Assembly (NCBI GenBank): GCA_021204565.1
Contig: JAJPZE010000078.1
Location: forward strand, 1-9,169
DNA: 9,169 nt
Direction: 5' to 3'
Source: Prevotella sp.
Lineage (GTDB): Bacteria; Bacteroidota; Bacteroidia; Bacteroidales; Bacteroidaceae
The notes beneath the pieces were generated by a model. It was given only the letters and a program-made list of their open reading frames with translations. It had not been told where the DNA came from and made no database searches. Made by a program: the position numbers and the translations under genes. Below, piece by piece: positions 1-7,201 of the stretch (the stretch's first letter is position 1; the number at the start of each line of letters is the position of its first letter).

Positions 1-31
1 CCGGCGTAACTTATTGATACTCAACGCAAAG

Positions 32-59
32 CATAACCCCATATTATGGGTGCCCTTAA
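32..59. repeat. Copy 1 of a 28-bp imperfect direct repeat
   Basis: This copy matches 78-105 at 26 of 28 positions. It contains the perfect dyad CCCATA-T-TATGGG (38-50), with 6-base arms around one central base. The differences from copy 2 fall at the centre of this dyad and in the following GGGTGCCC segment. The repeat is real by inspection. Whether it is a protein-binding site, a REP-like (repetitive extragenic palindromic) element or a relic of local duplication cannot be told from one window. Confidence 0.85.
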
Positions 60-77
60 ACACATATCAAGGTACCC

Positions 78-105
78 CATAACCCCATATCATGGGTACC
101 CTTAA
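78..105. repeat. Copy 2 of the 28-bp imperfect direct repeat
   Basis: This is the second copy, 46 bp from the first when measured start to start. Its central dyad is CCCAT-ATC-ATGGG, followed by the 8-base palindrome GGGTACCC (94-101). Just to its left, 71-76 carries another GGTACC palindrome, and just to its right ATATGGGG (105-112) is the reverse complement of the CCCCATAT core. The segment from about 32 to 113 is therefore a small cluster of related direct and inverted pieces rather than a simple pair. Confidence 0.85.
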
Positions 106-136
106 TATGGGGTCACGCCCGGCACAACCCAAGTTG

Positions 137-171
137 CAAAAATAGTGCAAGCCATATCGGGGAGAAGCAAA
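137..171 (-). promoter_or_regulatory. Candidate leftward Bacteroidota promoter
   Basis: On the minus strand, TATTTTTG (plus positions 137-144) matches the Bacteroidota -7 consensus TAnnTTTG. A TTTG (plus positions 168-171) lies 23 bases further upstream, slightly long for the -33 element. If active, it would drive a leftward transcript whose start falls near 130 and whose leader would cross both repeat copies. Any gene served would lie outside the window. TTGCA-N7-TGCAA (134-150) overlaps the -7 box. This is sequence match only. Confidence 0.35.
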
Positions 172-326
172 GCGCATATCCGTGCCGGACGCGGGCAGAG
201 CTTTCCCTCGCCGGGAATTTACTTCGAAAATCGTATGAAGCTCCTTTGTAGTGGTCAAATTAGCGTTAAAACACTTCTTTTTGTAGCTAAAAAAGACTAA
301 TGGCTCGTATGTATGCCGATAACGTA

Positions 327-350
327 ATGCAAAATTAGATACCTTTGCAT
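327..350. promoter_or_regulatory. Inverted repeat over the -7 box, possible operator
   Basis: ATGCAAA (327-333) and TTTGCAT (344-350) form a perfect 7-base dyad with a 10-base spacer. The right arm overlaps the TTTG of the -7 box, so a dimeric protein bound here would block polymerase. That arrangement would suit a repressor of a drug-efflux operon. Caution is needed because TTTGCA commonly follows the Bacteroidota -7 motif, so the right arm is partly explained by the promoter alone. Confidence 0.4.
340..347 (+). promoter_or_regulatory. -7 box of the efflux operon promoter
   Basis: TACCTTTG is an exact match to the Bacteroidota sigma-factor -7 motif TAnnTTTG. It lies in AT-rich DNA on the strand of the efflux genes, with no other good match between it and the adaptor start. 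No clean TTTG sits at the -33 position. The nearest candidate is TATG at 312-315, so the promoter may be intrinsically weak or activator-dependent. Transcription would begin around 353-356 and give a leader of about 100 bases. Confidence 0.6.
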
Positions 351-373
351 CTCGAATTGGAAACTAATTGGTT

Positions 374-408
374 TCGGGTGTCCGCCGTTTATATATAACG
401 ACATCCGG
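374..408 (+). promoter_or_regulatory. Predicted hairpin in the efflux mRNA leader
   Basis: The predicted transcript can pair 374-382 with 400-408, giving nine base pairs including two G-U pairs around a 17-base AU-rich loop. A competing small stem, GAAAC (360-364) with GTTTC (371-375), shares bases 374-375 with it, so the two cannot both form fully. No run of U follows, so this is not a terminator. A role in mRNA stability or translation is possible but unproven. Confidence 0.3.
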
Positions 409-455
409 CAAAGTATCGATATATCGGGAAATATTAATTTGCAAGAGAAATAAGT

Positions 456-1649
456 ATGAAAAAGAGTAGTGTATTATTGTTAGCAGCGTTGGCTGTGATA
501 GCGTCTTCGTGCAGTAAAAGCAGCGGAGGATTAGGCAGTGACAACGAGTATGCCGTACGCACGGCAAGCACGCAAGCTATTGAGATGCAGACCACGTATC
601 CCGCAACCATCAAGGGCGTACAAGATGTCGAGATACGTCCGAAAATATCGGGCTTCATCACGGAGTTGCGCGTAAGCGAGGGGCAAACGGTAAGCCGCGG
701 GCAGGTGATGTTTGTGATTGACAACGAGACATATCAAGCTGCCGTCAACCAAACCAAGGCGGCTGTGGACGCCGCGGAAGCGTCGTTGAACACCGCGAAA
801 CTGACATACGACAACAGCCAAAAGCTATACGATAATAACGTCATAGGCGACTACGAGCTGCGCTCGGCAGAGAACTCATACACGTCGGCGGTAGCGGCTT
901 TGGAGCAGGCTAAGGCCAACTATGCATCTGCCAAACAAAACCTCGACTTCTGTTTCGTTACCAGCCCGGCGAACGGCGTAGTGGGTGATTTGCCTTATAA
1001 AGTGGGGGCGTTAGTCAGCTCGTCAAGTGCCGAGCCGCTCACCACCGTGTCGGATATAAACACTATGCAAGTATACTTCTCGATGACCGAGAAAGACCTC
1101 TTGGAGCTGACGAAAGAGAAGGGAGGGGTAAGCACCGCCATAACCGATTACCCCGCCGTACAACTGCAATTGGCTGACGGCAGCATATATGCGCACGAGG
1201 GCAAAGTCGTTACAATCAGCGGCGTTATCGACCAGTCGACGGGAACCGTGCTCGTAAAGACCGAGTTCCCCAACCCCGATCATTTGCTTAAGAGCGGCGG
1301 CGCGGGCAGCATACTTGTCCCCCACACGAACAGCGATGCAATAGTGATTCCGCAAGACGCCGTGTCGCAGATACAAGACCAATACTTCGTATACGTGCTC
1401 GGCGAAGACAACAAGGTGAAGCACACCGCCATCACGGTTGACGCCAACGACGACGGCAAGAACTACATCGTTACTTCGGGGCTGAACGTAGGCGACAAAT
1501 ATGTTGTCAGCGGCGTTACATCCCTCTCCGACGAGATGGAGATTACCCCTCTGACCGAAGAGGAATACAAGCAAAAGTTAGAGGATACCAAAGCAATGGG
1601 CGGCGATCAGGGCGATTTAAGCAAGCTCAAAAGCGACTTCGCCAAATAA
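456..1649 (+). CDS. RND efflux periplasmic adaptor (membrane fusion protein, AcrA/MexA family), lipoprotein
   Basis: This protein links the inner-membrane RND pump to the outer-membrane channel across the periplasm. At 397 residues it is full length for AcrA/MexA-type adaptors. A lipoprotein signal peptide (residues 1-18) ends in ASS-Cys19, so it should be lipid-anchored and face the periplasm. The first half of the lipoyl-like domain is at about 50-90 (EIRPKISGFITELRVSEGQTVSRGQ). An alanine-rich coiled-coil hairpin follows at about 91-165, then the second lipoyl half (SPANGVVGDLPYKVGALV, about 170-187). The beta-barrel is at about 200-290, with the family signature DQSTGTVLVKTEFPNPDHLL, and the membrane-proximal domain lies beyond 295. 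The tail after about 365 is charged and probably flexible. The ATG at 456 is preferred because it opens directly into the signal peptide. It is preceded only by a weak purine stretch (AAGAGAAATAAG). It is the first gene of the operon, 16 bases before the pump gene. The drug specificity cannot be read from it. Confidence 0.95.
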   Translation: MKKSSVLLLAALAVIASSCSKSSGGLGSDNEYAVRTASTQAIEMQTTYPATIKGVQDVEIRPKISGFITELRVSEGQTVSRGQVMFVIDNETYQAAVNQTKAAVDAAEASLNTAKLTYDNSQKLYDNNVIGDYELRSAENSYTSAVAALEQAKANYASAKQNLDFCFVTSPANGVVGDLPYKVGALVSSSSAEPLTTVSDINTMQVYFSMTEKDLLELTKEKGGVSTAITDYPAVQLQLADGSIYAHEGKVVTISGVIDQSTGTVLVKTEFPNPDHLLKSGGAGSILVPHTNSDAIVIPQDAVSQIQDQYFVYVLGEDNKVKHTAITVDANDDGKNYIVTSGLNVGDKYVVSGVTSLSDEMEITPLTEEEYKQKLEDTKAMGGDQGDLSKLKSDFAK

Positions 1650-1665
1650 ATAATATCGGAAAATC

Positions 1666-4600
1666 ATGAGATTGGATAACTTTATAAAACGGCCTGTCCT
1701 CTCGACTGTCATCTCTATCATAGTGGTGATATTGGGTTTGATAGGTATTGTTTCGCTGCCGATTGAGCAGTATCCCGACGTCGCGCCGCCGACGGTGATG
1801 GTGCGCGCGACGTATCAGGGCGCGAACGCCGAGACGGTGCTCAACTCCGTCCTTGCCCCGCTCGAGGAGCAGATAAACGGTGTCGAGGGTATGACTTATA
1901 TGACTTCGTCCGCCACCAATGAGGGCACCGCAACGATAACAGTGTACTTCAAGCAAGGCATGAACGCCGATATGGCGCAGGTAAACGTACAGAACCGCGT
2001 TTCGCAAGCCGAGTCCCTGTTGCCCGCCGAAGTAACGAAAGCCGGTCTAACGGTGATGAAGCGGCAGACCTCGACCGTACTTTTCTTAGCGTTTACGAGC
2101 GACGGACGCTACGACGATAAGTTCCTTTACAACTATGCGAACATCAACATTGTCCCCGCCATCAAGCGTGTAAACGGTGTCGGCGAGGTGAACGCCATGG
2201 GTGACGCGCTTTATACGATGCGCCTGTGGCTCGACCCGGTCAAGATGAAGAACCACAACCTGATGCCGTCGGATATATCCAATGTCCTTGCGGAGCAGAA
2301 CATCGAGGCGGCGCCGGGCAAGTTCGGAGAGTTGAGCGACAACCAATACGAATATACAATCAGCTATAAGGGACGTTTGAAGACCCCTGAAGAGTTTGCC
2401 GACATGGTTGTCAGCGCCGATCCCGACGGGCAAGTGGTGCGCGTAAGGGATGTGGCGACGGTAGAGACGGGCAAGCAGGCATACGCAATCACAGCCAAAT
2501 TCAACAACAATGCGTCCATCCCGATTATGATCAACCAGGTTGCGGGCTCGAATGCAACGCAGATTGTAGAGGATATCAAGGCGGTTGTCGACGAGCAGTC
2601 GAAGTCGTTCCCGCCGGGCGTAAAGATGGAGTTTATGCAAGACGTAACGGAGTTCTTGTTCGCCTCAATACAAGACTTGATAAAGACGCTCTTCGAGGCG
2701 TTCATACTTGTCTTCATCGTGGTTTACATCTTCTTGCAGGACTTCCGTTCGACACTTATCCCGCTTATTGCAGTGCCGGTATCGCTCATCGGAACATTCT
2801 TCTTCCTCTACGTTTTCGGCTTCTCGCTCAACCTGTTAACTCTATCTGCGCTAGTGCTTGCAATCGCGATAGTGGTGGACGACGCGATAGTGGTCGTCGA
2901 GGCCGTGCACGCTAAATTGGACCTTGGATACAAGTCCGCACGCACGGCATCAATGGACGCCATGAGCGAGATATCCGGCGCTATTATATCCATTACGCTT
3001 GTGATGGCGTCGGTGTTCATCCCCGTGTCGTTCATCGGCGGAACGGCGGGCGTATTTTATAAGGAGTTCGGTATAACGATGGCTATAGCGATAATCATCT
3101 CCGCCGTAAATGCGTTGACGCTGTCGCCGGCATTGTGCGCAATACTGCTCAAACCGAAAAATGAAGACGGGTCGGAACGCAAGATGTCGTGGCTCGATCG
3201 CTTTCATGCGGCGTTCAACGGACTATACAATAAGGTATTGGAGAAATATAAGAACGGCGTGCGCTTCCTCGTAGAGCGCCCGGTGATTGCAATCATTGCA
3301 GTACTTATCGGAATTGCGGCGTTAGGCTATACGGCTGTAACGACACGCACCGGACTTATACCTACCGAGGATACGGGCGTAATATTCGCAACGGTCTCCA
3401 CAGCTCCTGGCACGAGCGCCGAGAAGACAAACGACGTGCTGAACTCTATCGACTCCATGCTCGCCACGAACCCCGCAATCATGGGGCGTCAGCAAATCGT
3501 AGGCTACAACCTTGTTGCGGGTCAGGGCTCCAATCAGGGTACGTTCATCGTCAAGCTCAAATCGTTCGAAGAGCGCGACAAGAACGAATCTATCCTCAAA
3601 TACTTCAATGTCCACAACCTCGGCTCCTCTATGGTGCTCGGAATGATATATAAGCAGGCGGCGGCTATAAAGGACGCACAAGTGCTCGCATTCCAGCCCC
3701 CTATGGTGCAGGGTTTCTCCCTGACGAGCGGGCTTGAATTCTCTATGCAAGACCGTACGGGAGGCGACGTGAACGATTTCTTCAACACGACGCAAAACTA
3801 CCTTAACGCCCTCAACGCCCGCCCCGAAATATCGAACGCGCTGACGGCGTACAACTCCAAATACCCGCAGTATCGGATAGATGTAGACGTAGTCAAATGT
3901 AAACAAAGCGGTATCGACCCCAACACGGTCCTGACAACCATGCAGGGATATTACGGCGGTCTTTACTCCTCGAACTACAATGCATACGGCAAGCTCGACC
4001 GGGTTATGATACAAGCCGACCCGACACAACGAGCCGACCTTAAGAGCCTCAACAACATCTACGTCCGCACGACGTCGGGTATGGCTCCGATAAGCGAGTT
4101 CGTAACGATGACGAAGATATACCAACCGCAAGAGATTGACCGTTTCAACCTCTTTACGGCAATCAACGTCAACGCTTCGGCGGGCGACGGATACTCTACC
4201 GGCGACGCCATAAAGGCGATGGACGAGGTGGCGCGCACTACCCTTCCCGCCGGCTTCACATACGAGTTCTCCGGCTTGACGCGCTCGGAGAAAGAGTCGA
4301 GCAACTCCACGATGATTATCTTCGTGCTCTGTCTTTTGTTCGTATACCTCATCCTTAGCGCGCAATACGAAAGTTATCTTTTGCCGCTGTCCGTCATCCT
4401 GTCCATACCGTTCGGTTTGGCGGGCGCATTCATCTTCACTAATCTATTCGGCAAGGAGAACGATATCTATATGCAGATAGCGCTGATTATGTTGATTGGA
4501 CTGCTGGCAAAGAACGCCATACTTATCGTGCAGTTCGCTCTCGAACGCCGTATGACCGGTATGGCGATATCCTGGTCGGCGGTGTTAGGCGCCTCGGCTC

Positions 4601-4896
4601 GTCTGCGCCCGATACTTATGACCTCATTAGCGATGATTATCGGACTTATCCCGTTGCTTATCCCCGTTGGTGTGGGGTATAACGGGAACATGACTCTCGG
4701 CGCGGCGGCCATCGGCGGCATGCTCATCGGTATGTTATGCCAGATTATGGTTGTGCCCGCGTTGTTCTTCATCTTCCAGCACCTGCAAGAGAAGGTTAAA
4801 CCTATCGAATTCGACGATCATGTCGCGTCCGTAGATACCGAATTATTGCAATATACCAACCCCACAGATACACAAGGAAAGGAGGAGACAAGGTAA
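1666..4896 (+). CDS. RND multidrug efflux pump, inner-membrane permease (HAE1/AcrB family)
   Basis: This is a proton-driven antiporter that takes substrates from the periplasm or outer leaflet and passes them to the channel; family members work as trimers. It has 1076 residues against about 1050 for AcrB, with the excess mainly in a polar C-terminal tail. A first membrane helix (about 10-30) leads into SLPIEQYPDVAPPTV and the first porter loop. A helix cluster then starts near 340, followed by a second porter loop and a second helix cluster near 880-1045. The proton-relay residues are present: tandem Asp405-Asp406 in VVDDAIVVVEAV, Lys949 in LLAKNAILIVQF, and Arg981 in ARLRPILMTS. These correspond to D407, D408, K940 and R971 of AcrB, so the pump looks functional. 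AFQPPMVQGF in the second porter loop is typical of the hydrophobe/amphiphile exporters rather than heavy-metal pumps. The reading frame is unbroken. The stop codon abuts the ATG of the next gene. Confidence 0.97.
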   Translation: MRLDNFIKRPVLSTVISIIVVILGLIGIVSLPIEQYPDVAPPTVMVRATYQGANAETVLNSVLAPLEEQINGVEGMTYMTSSATNEGTATITVYFKQGMNADMAQVNVQNRVSQAESLLPAEVTKAGLTVMKRQTSTVLFLAFTSDGRYDDKFLYNYANINIVPAIKRVNGVGEVNAMGDALYTMRLWLDPVKMKNHNLMPSDISNVLAEQNIEAAPGKFGELSDNQYEYTISYKGRLKTPEEFADMVVSADPDGQVVRVRDVATVETGKQAYAITAKFNNNASIPIMINQVAGSNATQIVEDIKAVVDEQSKSFPPGVKMEFMQDVTEFLFASIQDLIKTLFEAFILVFIVVYIFLQDFRSTLIPLIAVPVSLIGTFFFLYVFGFSLNLLTLSALVLAIAIVVDDAIVVVEAVHAKLDLGYKSARTASMDAMSEISGAIISITLVMASVFIPVSFIGGTAGVFYKEFGITMAIAIIISAVNALTLSPALCAILLKPKNEDGSERKMSWLDRFHAAFNGLYNKVLEKYKNGVRFLVERPVIAIIAVLIGIAALGYTAVTTRTGLIPTEDTGVIFATVSTAPGTSAEKTNDVLNSIDSMLATNPAIMGRQQIVGYNLVAGQGSNQGTFIVKLKSFEERDKNESILKYFNVHNLGSSMVLGMIYKQAAAIKDAQVLAFQPPMVQGFSLTSGLEFSMQDRTGGDVNDFFNTTQNYLNALNARPEISNALTAYNSKYPQYRIDVDVVKCKQSGIDPNTVLTTMQGYYGGLYSSNYNAYGKLDRVMIQADPTQRADLKSLNNIYVRTTSGMAPISEFVTMTKIYQPQEIDRFNLFTAINVNASAGDGYSTGDAIKAMDEVARTTLPAGFTYEFSGLTRSEKESSNSTMIIFVLCLLFVYLILSAQYESYLLPLSVILSIPFGLAGAFIFTNLFGKENDIYMQIALIMLIGLLAKNAILIVQFALERRMTGMAISWSAVLGASARLRPILMTSLAMIIGLIPLLIPVGVGYNGNMTLGAAAIGGMLIGMLCQIMVVPALFFIFQHLQEKVKPIEFDDHVASVDTELLQYTNPTDTQGKEETR
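4878..4887 (+). promoter_or_regulatory. Strong Shine-Dalgarno site inside the end of the pump gene
   Basis: AAAGGAGGAG contains a full AGGAGG core nine bases before the ATG at 4897. It lies within the final codons of the pump gene, whose TAA directly abuts that ATG. The other starts in this window have only weak purine stretches, as is usual in Bacteroidota. The arrangement suggests translational coupling plus independent initiation for the outer-membrane channel. Confidence 0.7.
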
Positions 4897-6279
4897 ATGA
4901 AAAAGTATAGTTTATTAGTTATCTCTGCGGTCGTACTGCTCTCCGGTTGCGGCATTTACGGTAAATACGAACGCCCCAACGTAAACACGACCGGGCTCGT
5001 ACGTGATGTCCTGTCCGACGCCGACACGCTTGTTGTGGCGGATACGGCAAGCTTTGGCAACCTGCCTTGGCGGGACGTGTTCACCGATCCGCAACTTCAA
5101 GAGCTAATCTCTCTCGGGCTGGCGAACAACGTAGATATGCTCAACGCCGCGCTAAACGTGAAGATGGTTGAGGCGCAACTGTTGGCCGCAAAGCTCGCGT
5201 TCGTGCCGTCGTTCGACTTCTCCCCGTCGGGGACAATCTCGTCTTGGGATACGAACAAAGCGACAAAGACCTACTCCTTGCCGGTCAATGCAAGTTGGAG
5301 TATCGACTTGTTCGGCAACCTTATGAACCAGAAGAGAAGTGCGAAGATGGCGCTCTTAGCCACTAAGGACTACCGGCTTGTCGTCAAGACCAACCTCATC
5401 GCGAACATAGCTAACATGTATTATACGCTGATGATGCTCGACTCGCAACTCGACATCGTCAACGGCATGACATCCCTCACGAAAGATACTTGGGATATGA
5501 TGAAGCTGCAAAAAGAGCTGGGCAACACGCGGGAGACGAGCGTAACGAGCGCGGAGGCTAACTATTATTCCGTGCTCGCACAAGCTGCCGACCTGCGCCG
5601 CCAGATACGCGAAACGGAGAACTCTCTGTCCCTGCTCCTCGGGCAAGCGGCGGGAGCTATACCGCGCGGCAAACTCGACTCCCAATCGCTCCCGACGGAG
5701 TTCAGCACGGGCATCAGCATAGCTATGCTCAACAACCGCCCCGATGTTCACTACGCCGAAATGAGCCTCGCCGAATGCTTCTACGATACGGAAAACGCGC
5801 GCTCGAAGTTTTATCCGAGCATAACAATAAGCGGCTCGGGAGCATTCACGAACAACTCCGGCGCGGCTATTGTCAACCCGGGCAAGTGGTTGCTAAGCGC
5901 AGTCGGTAGCCTCGTCCAACCCATCTTTATGAACGGACAACTTGTTGCCGGGCTCAAAGTGGCTAAGGCTCAACAAGAGCAAGCATACAACACCTGGCAA
6001 AACGCCATCCTGTCCGCAGGCAGCGAAGTAAGTAACGCGCTGGTGCTCTATAACTCATCCGACGAGAAGAGCGCGCTCGAGGGACAAGAAGTCGAAGCCC
6101 TTAAAAAGAATGTCGATTACACACGCGACCTCTTTCATATGGGCAGCTCCACCTACCTCGAAGTTATCAGTGCACAGCAATCATTGCTTAATGCGGAGCT
6201 GGCGAAAGTGGAGGACGACTTTTATAAGATGCAAGCTGTGGTCAACCTTTACTACGCACTCGGAGGCGGGCGCGACTGA
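4897..6279 (+). CDS. RND efflux outer-membrane channel lipoprotein (OprM/NodT family)
   Basis: This is the outer-membrane exit duct of the pump; family members form trimers with a beta-barrel in the membrane and a long alpha-helical periplasmic tube. At 460 residues it is normal for the OprM/NodT group. The signal peptide ends in LLSG-Cys18, so it is a lipoprotein. WRDVFTDPQLQELISLGLANNVDML (from residue 58) is the family's opening motif. Two repeats of the outer-membrane efflux domain follow. The first includes the strand region around VNASWSIDLFGNL (130-142). The second has the RPDVHYAEMSLAE motif with the FYPSITISGSGAF strand, then QPIFMNGQLVAGLKVAKAQQE and the helical EVSNALVLYNSS segment. 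The ATG directly follows the pump's stop codon and has a strong ribosome binding site, so stoichiometric co-production with the pump is expected. Nothing in the sequence looks damaged. Confidence 0.95.
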   Translation: MKKYSLLVISAVVLLSGCGIYGKYERPNVNTTGLVRDVLSDADTLVVADTASFGNLPWRDVFTDPQLQELISLGLANNVDMLNAALNVKMVEAQLLAAKLAFVPSFDFSPSGTISSWDTNKATKTYSLPVNASWSIDLFGNLMNQKRSAKMALLATKDYRLVVKTNLIANIANMYYTLMMLDSQLDIVNGMTSLTKDTWDMMKLQKELGNTRETSVTSAEANYYSVLAQAADLRRQIRETENSLSLLLGQAAGAIPRGKLDSQSLPTEFSTGISIAMLNNRPDVHYAEMSLAECFYDTENARSKFYPSITISGSGAFTNNSGAAIVNPGKWLLSAVGSLVQPIFMNGQLVAGLKVAKAQQEQAYNTWQNAILSAGSEVSNALVLYNSSDEKSALEGQEVEALKKNVDYTRDLFHMGSSTYLEVISAQQSLLNAELAKVEDDFYKMQAVVNLYYALGGGRD

Positions 6280-6319
6280 CATGGCGTAAATCATCAACAT
6301 ACAAATCCAAGATAAAGAT

Positions 6320-7093
6320 ATGATCAGTCCTAAGGCAGAAATAGACCCGCGCGCGAAGATTGGCAAGAATGTAACAATCTATCCGTTCGCATATATTGAA
6401 GGCGATGTCGTCATCGGCGACGACTGCGTGATATATCCTTATGTCAGCGTTCTCAACGGCACACGCATGGGGCGGGGCAATAAAGTGTTCCAAAATACCG
6501 TACTTGCAGCCGTCCCCCAAGACTTCAGCTACCGGGGCGAGAACTCTGTTCTCACTATCGGCGACAATAACACGATACGCGAGAATGTTGTTATCAACCG
6601 CGCCACGCACTCCAGCGGACAAACCGTCATAGGCAACCGCAACTTCATCATGGAGGGCGTGCACATATCGCACGACACCAAGATTGCGGACAAGTGCGTA
6701 TTAGGTTACGGAGCGAAAATTGCAGGCGATTGCGAGATTGAAGACAGCGTCATATTCTCTTCCGGCGTAATCGTCAACCCGCGTGCGCGTATCGGAACGC
6801 TTTCAATGATTTCGAGCGGGTGCCGCATAAGCAAAGATGTGCCCCCGTATATCGTTGCCGGAGACAACCCCGCAGATTATAACGGAATAAACGCGACAAT
6901 ACTTACGTCAATCGGTGTGAGCGAGAAAGTGCAGAGCCATATCGCCAATGCATACCGCCTCGTTTTCCTCGGCCAGACAAGCGTATTCGATGCCGTGTTG
7001 CAGGTGAAAGAGCAGGTGCCGGACGACCCGGAGATACGTCATATTATTGAATTTATCAGCGCCACGAAGCTCGGAATTATAAGCAAATTGTAA
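6320..7093 (+). CDS. lpxA-like: LpxA-family acyl-ACP--UDP-N-acetylglucosamine O-acyltransferase, divergent paralogue
   Basis: At 257 residues the protein has the full length and architecture of LpxA. Hexapeptide repeats of a left-handed beta-helix run from residue 1 to about 190 (for example AKIGKNVTI, VVIGDDCVI, TVIGNRNFI), followed by a helical C-terminal domain with the LpxA-like ANAYRLVF segment. LpxA moves a hydroxyacyl chain from acyl carrier protein to UDP-GlcNAc, the first step of lipid A synthesis, in the cytoplasm. His115 and His118 in GVHISHD correspond to E. coli His122 and the general base His125, so acyl transfer chemistry is plausible. Several other positions differ from E. coli: His144 becomes Asp137, the VHQF motif with His160 becomes VNPR (Asn153), Lys76 becomes Ser70, and the KRRGF nucleotide-binding motif becomes TSIGV. 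Some of these also vary in true Bacteroidota LpxA. It lies 40 bases after the channel gene with no terminator between, so it is probably in the efflux operon rather than with lpxC-fabZ. I am sure of the family and unsure of the substrate. Confidence 0.85.
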   Translation: MISPKAEIDPRAKIGKNVTIYPFAYIEGDVVIGDDCVIYPYVSVLNGTRMGRGNKVFQNTVLAAVPQDFSYRGENSVLTIGDNNTIRENVVINRATHSSGQTVIGNRNFIMEGVHISHDTKIADKCVLGYGAKIAGDCEIEDSVIFSSGVIVNPRARIGTLSMISSGCRISKDVPPYIVAGDNPADYNGINATILTSIGVSEKVQSHIANAYRLVFLGQTSVFDAVLQVKEQVPDDPEIRHIIEFISATKLGIISKL

Positions 7094-7120
7094 CCGAAAC
7101 ACCGATGTAAACGAATATTC

Positions 7121-7170
7121 GAGAGGGGTGCGCCGCTGTCAGGCACACCTCTCTTTATATTTGTTTTGCT
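7121..7170 (+). terminator. Rho-independent terminator of the efflux/LpxA-like operon
   Basis: GAGAGGGGTGC (7121-7131) pairs with GCACACCTCTC (7143-7153), with one G-A mismatch in eleven pairs, around an 11-base loop. The sequence after it is T-rich (TTTATATTTGTTTT). It begins 27 bases after the stop codon of the LpxA-like gene and precedes the serS promoter, so it separates the two transcription units. The T-rich tail overlaps the possible -33 element of serS. Confidence 0.8.
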
Positions 7171-7201
7171 TATCAATTAACTCGAAAAAGCATTACATTT
7201 G
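7165..7201 (+). promoter_or_regulatory. Promoter of serS
   Basis: TACATTTG (7194-7201) matches the Bacteroidota -7 motif exactly. A TTTG (7165-7168) lies 25 bases before it, longer than the usual spacing, so the -33 assignment is weak. Transcription would begin around 7207-7210, giving a leader of about 60 bases. I see no T-box or other long regulatory fold in it. Confidence 0.6.

Larger units (their letters stand above)
1..455. other. Intergenic control region upstream of the efflux operon
   Basis: No convincing gene lies here. A 63-codon leftward reading frame covering about 67-258 begins with TTG, has no family resemblance I recognise, and runs through the repeat pair, so I treat it as chance. 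The region holds a 28-bp direct repeat (32-59 and 78-105), a candidate leftward promoter (137-171), a more AT-rich stretch from about 255 to 340, a rightward -7 box (340-347) inside a 24-bp dyad, and a leader of roughly 100 bases that can fold before the adaptor start codon at 456. No regulator gene for the pump is visible. If a local one exists, it must lie left of base 1. Confidence 0.7.

Noticed and set aside
1..31. Left edge as a possible attachment site or element boundary
   Set aside because: No integrase, tRNA gene, target duplication or terminal inverted repeat is visible to support a mobile-element end.
67..258. Leftward 63-codon reading frame in the left intergenic region
   Set aside because: It starts with TTG, runs through both the leftward -7 candidate and one repeat copy, and the product has no recognisable family features.
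417..426. Perfect palindrome CGATATATCG just before the adaptor start
   Set aside because: A 10-base palindrome is expected by chance about once per thousand bases and this stretch is AT-rich, so it carries little weight without conservation.
3322..4365. Long minus-strand reading frame (347 codons) opposite the pump gene
   Set aside because: It lies wholly inside a well-supported RND coding region. Its arginine- and valine-rich product has no domain signature and is a shadow of codon bias.
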